Shown here piece after piece: positions 1 through 4,851 of a DNA stretch of 6,297 nucleotides. The stretch lies in NCBI GenBank assembly GCA_900767075.1, contig CAAFXX010000224.1, forward strand, positions 1 through 6,297. The letters are read 5' to 3'. The notes below the pieces were generated by a model, which searched no databases, was not told where the DNA came from, and saw only the letters and a list, made by a program, of their open reading frames with translations. How positions within the stretch are numbered: the stretch's first letter is position 1; each line of letters starts with the position of its first letter. The stretch comes from Bacteroidales bacterium. Its GTDB lineage: Bacteria > Bacteroidota > Bacteroidia > Bacteroidales > Muribaculaceae. The translations under genes and the position numbers were made by a program.

Positions 1-178
1 CGTTCATGTAGGTGTTGATGTTCTCCTTCAGGGTCTCGAAGACACTTTTGTTGGTGCCTTCGATCGACTGAGAGTTCACCTCCACGTTGCAGCGCAGTTC
101 CTGGGCAAATGTTCCGGCAGCCGGAGCCAGCAGCAACACGATTGCCGACAGCCATTTCCTAATCGGTAGATTCTTCAT
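1..178 (-). CDS. DUF4835 family (PorD-like) secreted protein, 5' part only
   Basis: The first 59 codons are in the window; the gene continues past its left edge. The N-terminus MKNLPIRKW is followed by a hydrophobic core (about residues 10-24) and a likely signal peptidase I site after TFA (residues 23-25), so the product should be exported. There is no lipobox cysteine. The mature start (ELRCNVEVNSQSIEGTNKSV, residues 27-46) matches my memory of the DUF4835 family, which pairs a conserved cysteine with an IxGTNKxVF motif. Some genomes name this family PorD and link it to type IX secretion; its biochemical role is not well defined. It lies 62 nt downstream of coaBC, the position I know for this family in Bacteroidota. 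The start is ATG at 178, preceded by an A/T-rich stretch without a Shine-Dalgarno. The family call is fairly sure; the role is not. Confidence 0.78.
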   Translation of the reverse strand, partial: MKNLPIRKWLSAIVLLLAPAAGTFAQELRCNVEVNSQSIEGTNKSVFETLKENINTYMN

Positions 179-218
179 TATATATTGCTATGGGTAATAG
201 GGCAATCAGAAAGTTATC

Positions 219-247
219 GGTATGATCGGGCGCGCCCGGATCATACC
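219..247 (-). other. Strong hairpin spanning the coaBC stop codon
   Basis: GGTATGAT (219-226) pairs with ATCATACC (240-247), and CGGG (227-230) pairs with CCCG (235-238). This leaves a CGCG tetraloop (231-234) and one bulged G (239). About 12 base pairs form, and the coaBC TGA lies inside one arm. On the transcribed strand the hairpin is followed by CGATAACTTTCTG, which is not a convincing U-tract. It could be a weak or Rho-assisted terminator, an attenuator before the DUF4835 gene, or an mRNA 3'-end stabiliser. The pairing is read directly from the sequence; the function is unknown. Confidence 0.6.
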
Positions 248-1458
248 TCTTTCTTTCTATAACGGAGAATTTCGTCAAATATGTCGCGGGCGACGTCGCG
301 TTTGGATTTCAGTCCGTATTGTTTTTCCGTGCCGTCCGCCTCCACGATGGTGATTTTATTGGTATCGGTGCGGAAACCGGCTCCTTTGTCGGCGAGGGAA
401 TTCAGTACGATCATGTCGAGATTTTTCGCTGCGAGCTTATGGCGAGCGTTCGACTCCCCGTTGTCGGTTTCGAGGGCGAAGCCTACGAAAGTCTGTCCCG
501 GCAGCTTGCGGGCTGCGGTGTTGCGGGCAATGTCGGGATTCTTGACAAGATGAAGGGTCATCTCGTCGGTTTTCTCCCTTTTGATTTTAGAATCGAAATA
601 TTCCGCCGGGCGGTAGTCTGCTACGGCTGCGGCGAAGATACCTATGTCGGCAGTGGCAAAGGCATCGAGAGCGGCAGCCTCCATTTCCAGTGCACTTTCG
701 ACATCCATGCGTTTGATGGCGGGATTGTGGAGCGATGCGGAGACAGGTCCGCAGACGATCGTCACATCCGCTCCGCGTGACGCTGCTTCTTCCGCGAGTG
801 CGACTCCCATTTTTCCGCTCGAAAAATTGCCGATAAAGCGCACCGGGTCGAGCTTCTCATAAGTCGGTCCGGCTGTGATCGCCACTTTCATGCCTGCAAG
901 GTCATTGCTGACGGCGAAGAAACGTTCGGCACGCTCCACTATTTCCTCGGGCTCCGCCATTCTTCCTTTTCCGACAAGATGGCTTGCGAGCTCGCCTCTT
1001 CTCGGCTCGATGATTTCGACACCGTCTTCAACGAGCTGCCTGATGTTGCGCTGTGTGGAGGGATGCGCCCACATGTCGAGGTCCATCGAGGGGGCTATCA
1101 TCACATGCTCCTTTGCGGAAAGGTAGGTCGTAACGAGCATGTTGTCGGCTACGCCACCCGCCATCTTGCCGATTGTGGAGGCTGTCGCCGGCGCTATCAC
1201 CATGAGGTCCGCCCAAAGCCCCAGGTCGACATGGCTGTCCCATTCGCCCGAGTTGGCTGTGAAGAACTCGCTAACGACAGGTTTTCCCGTGAGTGCCGAG
1301 AGAGTTACAGGAGTGATGAATTCCTTTCCGGCGGGAGTGATCACCACCTGCACCTCGGCTCCGCGCTTCACAAAGAGCCGCGCCAGCATTGCCGATTTGT
1401 ATGCGGCAATGCCGCCACAGATACCGAGTACTATGTGTTTCCCTTCGAGTGGCGACAT
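241..1458 (-). CDS. coaBC: Bifunctional phosphopantothenoylcysteine decarboxylase / phosphopantothenate-cysteine ligase
   Basis: This enzyme makes 4'-phosphopantetheine for coenzyme A in the cytoplasm: CoaB joins cysteine to 4'-phosphopantothenate using CTP, then the flavoprotein CoaC decarboxylates the product. The length (405 aa) is normal for the fusion. The CoaC half (about 1-185) has the flavin-binding start GICGGIAAYKS (12-22), the catalytic histidine in SHVDL (H76), the APATASTIGKMA segment (89-100), PSMDLDMW (123-130) and GELASHLVGKGRM (155-167). The CoaB half (about 189-402) shows ITAGPTYEKLDPVRFIGN (194-211) with SSGKMG, AAAVADYRP (276-284), the lysine-rich KIKR (291-294), KNPDI (306-310) and GFALE (326-330). 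Two CoaC positions are unusual: Asp126 replaces the usual Asn of PxMNxxMW, and Ser159 sits where E. coli has its active-site Cys158. The start ATG is 1 nt after the exonuclease stop (TAA-A-ATG), with only A-rich sequence upstream, so it probably depends on coupling. The gene identity is secure. Confidence 0.97.
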   Translation of the reverse strand: MSPLEGKHIVLGICGGIAAYKSAMLARLFVKRGAEVQVVITPAGKEFITPVTLSALTGKPVVSEFFTANSGEWDSHVDLGLWADLMVIAPATASTIGKMAGGVADNMLVTTYLSAKEHVMIAPSMDLDMWAHPSTQRNIRQLVEDGVEIIEPRRGELASHLVGKGRMAEPEEIVERAERFFAVSNDLAGMKVAITAGPTYEKLDPVRFIGNFSSGKMGVALAEEAASRGADVTIVCGPVSASLHNPAIKRMDVESALEMEAAALDAFATADIGIFAAAVADYRPAEYFDSKIKREKTDEMTLHLVKNPDIARNTAARKLPGQTFVGFALETDNGESNARHKLAAKNLDMIVLNSLADKGAGFRTDTNKITIVEADGTEKQYGLKSKRDVARDIFDEILRYRKKEV

Positions 1459-1459
1459 T

Positions 1460-2230
1460 TTATTTCTTTTTGATTGCCTCGGCGTAGAGGCGTGTTATGA
1501 CGTCCTTGGTGTTCTTGGCGAAATCACCCTGCATCATCCATGAATAGAACGACGGTTCCTTGCGGAACACGGCGATTACCGACTGACCTTTGTGCTTGCC
1601 GAAGTTGAAGACCGGTTCATCCTTGTCGTTGAGCACGACGCGGGCGGCGAGGTCTACGCTGCGTCCCGAACGGGAGAACTCTGCGAGTTTCTCCACATCG
1701 TTTTCAAGCGTGGGGTAGCGGTCGAGCTGGCTCTTGAGCACTTCGTAGGTGGCGCGGGTGTCGGCGTCAGCCGAGTGTGCGTCCTCAAGGTTCTTGCCGC
1801 AATAAAATTTATATGCGGCTATGAGCGTGCGCTGCTCCATTTTGTGGAAGATATTCTGGACATCGATGAAACGGCGGCCGGTGAGGTCGAAATTAAGACC
1901 CACGCGGCTGAATTCCTCGATGAGCAGGGGCACGTCGAATTTATTGCTGTTGTAGCCGGCTATGTCGCAGCCGTCGAAAATCGCGAGCAGAGCCTTTGAG
2001 ATCTGACGGAATGTCGGCTCATCCTTCACATCCTCGTCATAGATATGATGGATTGCCGAGCTCTCCTCGGGAATATGCATCTCGGGATTTATACGGCGGC
2101 TTTTGGTCTCCTCCCTGCCGTCGGGATAGACCTTTATGTAGCTCAGTTCGACGATGCGGTCGTGGGTCACGTTGGTGCCGGTCGTCTCGAGGTCGAAGAA
2201 TATTAAGGGGCGTGTGAGATTCAGGTTCAT
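1460..2230 (-). CDS. DEDDh-family 3'-5' exonuclease with ExoX-like C-terminal domain
   Basis: This is a DnaQ-superfamily exonuclease that should remove nucleotides from DNA 3' ends using two metal ions. The catalytic domain (about 8-170) has all motifs: FFDLETTGT with D13 and E15 (Exo I), GYNSNKFDVPLL with D99 (Exo II), and AHSADADTRATYEVL with H152 and D157 (Exo III, DEDDh type). A small C-terminal domain (about 205-250) contains FNFGKHKGQSV and SFYSWMMQGDF, resembling the extra domain found after the nuclease in exonuclease X-type proteins. It has no polymerase or helicase part. The ATG overlaps the dnaN stop by 4 nt (ATGA), and coaBC starts 1 nt after its own stop. Coupling to the sliding clamp suggests a role in replication proofreading or repair. 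The sequence does not tell whether it is the replicative proofreader (epsilon-like) or a repair nuclease. Confidence 0.92.
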   Translation of the reverse strand: MNLNLTRPLIFFDLETTGTNVTHDRIVELSYIKVYPDGREETKSRRINPEMHIPEESSAIHHIYDEDVKDEPTFRQISKALLAIFDGCDIAGYNSNKFDVPLLIEEFSRVGLNFDLTGRRFIDVQNIFHKMEQRTLIAAYKFYCGKNLEDAHSADADTRATYEVLKSQLDRYPTLENDVEKLAEFSRSGRSVDLAARVVLNDKDEPVFNFGKHKGQSVIAVFRKEPSFYSWMMQGDFAKNTKDVITRLYAEAIKKK

Positions 2231-3348
2231 AATACTTGCATCGGCATTTGGATTGTTACAGTATCCTCGCCCTCGTCCTGACGGAGCGGAGTGTAGACGC
2301 CGGGTCGCGCCGGGTCGCTGAGCTTGAGCACGATTGAATCGTCGTGGAGATTATTGAGGATCTCGATCATGAAATTGCCGTTGAATCCTATGGTGATGGG
2401 ATTGCCTTCGTATTCGCACGATACGTGCTCCTCTGCCTTTGTAGAGTAGTCGAGGTCCTGTGCCGTGAGATGCACGTCGTTGTCGGAGATGTCGAGCACG
2501 ACGAGATTCGACGATTTGGCGGCGAAGATCATGGCGCGACGCAGGGCGGCGAGCAGTGTGACGCGGTCGATTGTCATCGAATAGGGGTTCTCGGCTGGAA
2601 TCACGCGGTTATAGTTGGGATAATTGCCCTTTATGAAAAGGCAAGACAGAATGTAGTCGCCGAATTCGAAGGTGGCGCCCTTGCTGTCGAACGTTATTTT
2701 GACGTCGGCGTCGTCGCCCGAGATTATGCCCTTCAGGATGTTTGCGGGTTTGGCGGGAAGGATGAATGATGCCGTCATTCCCGGCGCCTTCTCGCTGTTG
2801 ATATAGCGGACGAGCTTATGTGTGTCGGAGCTGACGAATGTTATGTCGTTTTCATGTATGTCCCAGAAGATACCTGTCATGATGGGGCGCACATTGTCGG
2901 TGCTGGCGGCAAAGAGGGTGGTTTCGATACCCTTGCGTACCATCGACGCGGGGATAATGAGGGTGCGCTGTTCCTCCTCGCTTCTGCGGCGTGCGGGATA
3001 TTCCGTCGGATCGATGCCCATGAAATTGAAGTGGCCGCTGAGGAAGCTGACGTCGACTTCCGCTGTCTGTTCATTGACATCGAAGGTGAGGGGCTGGTTG
3101 GAGACCTCCTTCACGATTTCAAGCAGACGCTTGGCGGAAACTGCTATGGAGCCGTCGCCGTCGCTGTCGGTGACTTCCATGTATGCTGTCATCACGTTCT
3201 CCTGGTCGCTGCCGGTGATGCTGAGACGGTCTCCCTCGACGCGGAGAAGAAAGTTGTCGAGTATGGCAAGTGCGTTTTTCGCGTTAATGACCTTGCTCAC
3301 AGCCTGAAGCTGCTGCTGGAATTGCTTGCCCGATACGTTGAATTTCAT
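2227..3348 (-). CDS. dnaN: DNA polymerase III beta subunit (sliding clamp)
   Basis: This subunit forms a dimeric ring around DNA that tethers the replicative polymerase and many repair proteins. The length (373 aa) is typical and full. The N-terminus MKFNVSGKQFQQQLQAVSKV and the domain organisation (three clamp folds, roughly 1-125, 126-250 and 251-373) fit the family. Partner-binding pocket elements are visible: SSDTHKLVRY (173-182), FIKGNYPNYNRVIP (238-251), FNGNFMIEIL (322-331) and the C-terminal MPMQVL (368-373), equivalent to the MPMRL ending of the E. coli clamp. The gene is not next to dnaA here; it leads a unit with an exonuclease (4 nt overlap) and coaBC, an arrangement I associate with Bacteroidota. 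The start follows AATAAAACAATATAA, an A-rich region without a Shine-Dalgarno, which is normal for the phylum. A promoter with about 75 nt of leader lies upstream. Confidence 0.98.
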   Translation of the reverse strand: MKFNVSGKQFQQQLQAVSKVINAKNALAILDNFLLRVEGDRLSITGSDQENVMTAYMEVTDSDGDGSIAVSAKRLLEIVKEVSNQPLTFDVNEQTAEVDVSFLSGHFNFMGIDPTEYPARRRSEEEQRTLIIPASMVRKGIETTLFAASTDNVRPIMTGIFWDIHENDITFVSSDTHKLVRYINSEKAPGMTASFILPAKPANILKGIISGDDADVKITFDSKGATFEFGDYILSCLFIKGNYPNYNRVIPAENPYSMTIDRVTLLAALRRAMIFAAKSSNLVVLDISDNDVHLTAQDLDYSTKAEEHVSCEYEGNPITIGFNGNFMIEILNNLHDDSIVLKLSDPARPGVYTPLRQDEGEDTVTIQMPMQVL

Positions 3349-3431
3349 TTATATTGTTTTATTGATTTTCGTTGGGTTCTTCTAGAGATATTGTACGGAG
3401 AAGGCAAAGTGCCTATCTCGTCATGAATATG

Positions 3432-3465
3432 CAAATATAGCCAAAAATCGTCTAATATCATCAAA
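3432..3465 (-). promoter_or_regulatory. Predicted promoter for dnaN-exonuclease-coaBC
   Basis: On the minus strand TATATTTG (3439-3432) matches the Bacteroidota -7 consensus TAnnTTTG exactly. A TTTG at 3465-3462 is a candidate -33 element, with a 22-nt spacer, slightly longer than the usual 19-21. The region between is A/T-rich. Transcription would begin around 3425-3428, just after the rplI terminator, giving a leader of about 75-80 nt before dnaN. The -7 box is convincing; the -33 match is looser because several T-runs are nearby. Confidence 0.6.
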
Positions 3466-3503
3466 AAAATAATCAAAAAAACGTTTATAGCAGGAAATAA
3501 AGA

Positions 3504-3528
3504 AAGCTCCGCCGGTTGGGCGGAGCTT
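3504..3528 (-). terminator. Intrinsic terminator of the rpsF-rpsR-rplI operon
   Basis: A perfect 10-bp stem (AAGCTCCGCC, loop CAACC, GGCGGAGCTT on the minus strand) is followed by TCTTTATTT. It starts 25 nt after the rplI stop codon. The G/C-rich core and the T-rich tail on the minus-strand side alone indicate termination of leftward transcription; the plus-strand side lacks a T-tract. It insulates the ribosomal protein operon from the dnaN promoter, which lies just beyond it. Confidence 0.92.
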
Positions 3529-3553
3529 CCGTTGGTGTATGCTGTATGGGATA

Positions 3554-4009
3554 TTAGTCCTCTACACTTTCTGCGATTACTTCGAAAGCAAGATCTGCTG
3601 TCACGTCCTTGAGCAGCTTTACAGTTGCCGAGTATTCGCCGATCTGCTTTACAGGATCCTTGAGGAAGATGATCTTCTTGTCGATGTTGTGGCCGAGTGC
3701 TGCAAGAGCCTCTGCGAGGTGAACTGCGTTTACAGAACCGTAGATAGAACCGGTCTTGCTTGCGCGTGCGGGGATAGAGAGCTTGAGCTCGGCGAGAGCG
3801 GCAGCTGTGGCTTCAGCCTCAGCGTGAATCTTCTCAAGCTTGTGGGCGCGCTGTCTCTGCTCTTCGGCGAGGCGCTTGAGCGCTGCGTCGCTGGCGATGA
3901 TAGCGATACCCTGGGGAATGAGGTAATTGCGGCCGTAACCGTCCTTAACCTCAACCACATCGTCTTTGTAACCAAGGCTGGCTACGTTTTCTTTAAGTAT
4001 GACTTTCAT
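3554..4009 (-). CDS. rplI: 50S ribosomal protein bL9
   Basis: bL9 is a large-subunit protein near the L1 stalk, with two globular domains joined by a long helix. The N-domain (1 to about 40) carries the family signature MKVILKENVASLGYKDDVVE and GYGRNYLIPQGIA (24-36). The connecting helix is rich in Ala, Glu, Lys and Arg (about 41-75). The C-domain (about 78-148) contains TGSIYGSVNAVHLAEAL (86-102). The length (151 aa) is normal and intact. It lies 30 nt downstream of rpsR and is the last gene before a strong terminator. The start follows CATAATAGAA, with no Shine-Dalgarno. Confidence 0.98.
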   Translation of the reverse strand: MKVILKENVASLGYKDDVVEVKDGYGRNYLIPQGIAIIASDAALKRLAEEQRQRAHKLEKIHAEAEATAAALAELKLSIPARASKTGSIYGSVNAVHLAEALAALGHNIDKKIIFLKDPVKQIGEYSATVKLLKDVTADLAFEVIAESVED

Positions 4010-4039
4010 TTCTATTATGCTTTATGAGGTTAAAATCGA

Positions 4040-4306
4040 TTATTTCATCAGGTCCGTTACGTAGGGAAGAAGTGCGAGGTGGCGGGCACGCTTTACAGCC
4101 TGAGCCACGCGGCGCTGGAACTTCAGCGAAGTGCCGGTGATACGGCGGGGAAGAATCTTGCCCTGCTCGTTGAGGAACTTCTTCAGGAACTCGGGATCCT
4201 TATAGTCGATATATTTGATACCGCTGCGTTTGAAACGGCAGTATTTTTTCTTCTTGGTGTCTACCGTGAGGGGTGTGAGATAACGGATTTCGTTGTTTGC
4301 TGCCAT
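4040..4306 (-). CDS. rpsR: 30S ribosomal protein bS18
   Basis: bS18 sits on the platform of the small subunit, bound to bS6. The protein is complete (88 aa), with the conserved CRFKRSGIKYIDYKD (23-37), GKILPRRITGTS (49-60) and RRVAQAVKRARHLALLPY (65-82) segments. Only one cysteine (C23) is present, so no four-cysteine zinc site is possible. The gene starts three bases after the rpsF stop codon. It is the only gene in the window preceded by a consensus Shine-Dalgarno (AAGGAGG, 8-nt spacing), which lies within the last codons of rpsF. That is notable because bS18 helps mask the anti-Shine-Dalgarno in Bacteroidia ribosomes. Confidence 0.98.
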   Translation of the reverse strand: MAANNEIRYLTPLTVDTKKKKYCRFKRSGIKYIDYKDPEFLKKFLNEQGKILPRRITGTSLKFQRRVAQAVKRARHLALLPYVTDLMK

Positions 4307-4309
4307 GGT

Positions 4310-4699
4310 TTAGTCCTCCTTGATTGTGGCTTCGGCTTCAGCTGCCTCAGCGGGTTTCTCACTTGCTTTGCTTGCTCTCAGGTTGCGGCGCTTGATAGCG
4401 TATTCCTCTGCATACTTGTCGAGACGGAATGTGAGGAAGCGGAGCACGCGCTCGTCGCGGCGGAAAGCTGTCTCAAGGCGCTTAACGATAGTAGGCTCGC
4501 CATTGAACTCGATAAGTGTGTAGAAGCCTGTCGACTTCTTCTGGATGGGATATGCAAGCTTGCGCAGACCCCACATCTCTTCATTGACGATCTCGGCGTT
4601 GTTCTGCTTCAGAACGTCTTTGAATTTTTCTACCGCTTCCTTCATCTGTTCGTCAGACAAAACGGGAGTTAAAATGAAAACGGTTTCGTAGTTGTTCAT
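4310..4699 (-). CDS. rpsF: 30S ribosomal protein bS6
   Basis: bS6 pairs with bS18 on the small-subunit platform. The fold (about 1-100) is recognisable from MNNYETVFILTPVLSDEQ (1-18), the central WGLRKLAYPIQKKSTGFY (43-60) and the FRRDERVLRFLTFRLDKY segment (79-96). After residue 105 comes a charged, Ala/Glu-rich tail ending in ATIKED, which is variable in the family. The length (129 aa) is normal. It is the first gene of the operon, with rpsR three bases after its stop. The start follows ATAATTATAACA, with no Shine-Dalgarno. In other bacteria bS6-bS18 can bind their own leader RNA; I could not confirm such an element here. Confidence 0.98.
   Translation of the reverse strand: MNNYETVFILTPVLSDEQMKEAVEKFKDVLKQNNAEIVNEEMWGLRKLAYPIQKKSTGFYTLIEFNGEPTIVKRLETAFRRDERVLRFLTFRLDKYAEEYAIKRRNLRASKASEKPAEAAEAEATIKED
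4315..4321 (-). promoter_or_regulatory. Consensus Shine-Dalgarno (AAGGAGG) of rpsR
   Basis: The minus strand reads AAGGAGG followed by an 8-nt spacer and the rpsR ATG. The site overlaps the last codons of rpsF (Lys-Glu-Asp-stop). None of the other six starts with a visible upstream region (DUF4835, coaBC, exonuclease, dnaN, rplI, rpsF) has more than A-rich sequence, and neither does the permease start. The sequence match is certain; its use in translation is inferred. Confidence 0.75.
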
Positions 4700-4754
4700 T
4701 GTTATAATTATATGTTATTTAAAAATAAGGTGTTACGACAATTCTACAAAAGGA

Positions 4755-4770
4755 ATCCGCAAAACCGGAT
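4755..4770 (-). other. Short inverted repeat at the predicted rpsF transcription start
   Basis: ATCCG (4755-4759) and CGGAT (4766-4770) flank a 6-nt spacer directly downstream of the -7 element. If transcription starts at or before 4770, it would form a 5-bp hairpin at the mRNA 5' end; otherwise it could be a small operator. It is short enough to be chance. Confidence 0.3.
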
Positions 4771-4771
4771 G

Positions 4772-4802
4772 CAAAATTACAAAAAATTCCTCTAACTGCA
4801 AA
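4772..4802 (-). promoter_or_regulatory. Predicted promoter for rpsF-rpsR-rplI
   Basis: The minus strand has TTTG (4802-4799), a 19-nt spacer, then TAATTTTG (4779-4772). This is an exact match to the Bacteroidota sigma-ABfr consensus TTTG-N19-21-TAnnTTTG. Transcription would start near 4765-4768, giving a leader of about 67 nt. The leader beyond the start is A/T-rich with a few short self-complementary stretches, such as TTATTT/AAATAA at 4715-4728. Confidence 0.85.
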
Positions 4803-4851
4803 ATATTTCCCATCAACAGAATAAATTTAACCCTTCTTAAACTACAGGGGA

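Larger units (their letters stand above)
4700..4851 (-). other. Intergenic region between the permease gene and rpsF
   Basis: This 152-nt A/T-rich stretch holds the rpsF promoter and leader. The only terminator-like element after the permease is a weak CCCT (4849-4846) / AGGG (4834-4831) pairing with an 11-nt loop before TTAAATTTATT, so read-through into the ribosomal operon cannot be excluded. No small ORF or RNA gene is apparent. Confidence 0.6.

Noticed and set aside
210..217. TAACTTTC on the minus strand as a -7 element for the DUF4835 gene
   Set aside because: One mismatch at a conserved position, and no suitable -33 element at the right distance; the upstream sequence is the hairpin.
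1713..1727. QLDRY (residues 168-172 of the exonuclease) as a clamp-binding motif
   Set aside because: It resembles QL[SD]LF and lies just after the catalytic domain, but position four is Arg and the segment looks like the last helix of the nuclease fold. Too weak to claim.
2818..3426. Long plus-strand open frame (202 codons) opposite dnaN, and similar ones opposite coaBC and the permease
   Set aside because: The minus-strand genes are unmistakable families. The plus-strand frames give no recognisable protein and run opposite conserved codons, as expected from codon bias.
4700..4768. A bS6-bS18 autoregulatory RNA motif in the rpsF leader
   Set aside because: The leader is A/T-rich and I could not build the known stem with its conserved CCG element inside the predicted transcript. 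A covariance search would decide.
4831..4849. Intrinsic terminator after the permease gene
   Set aside because: Only four base pairs with an 11-nt loop; not enough to call.
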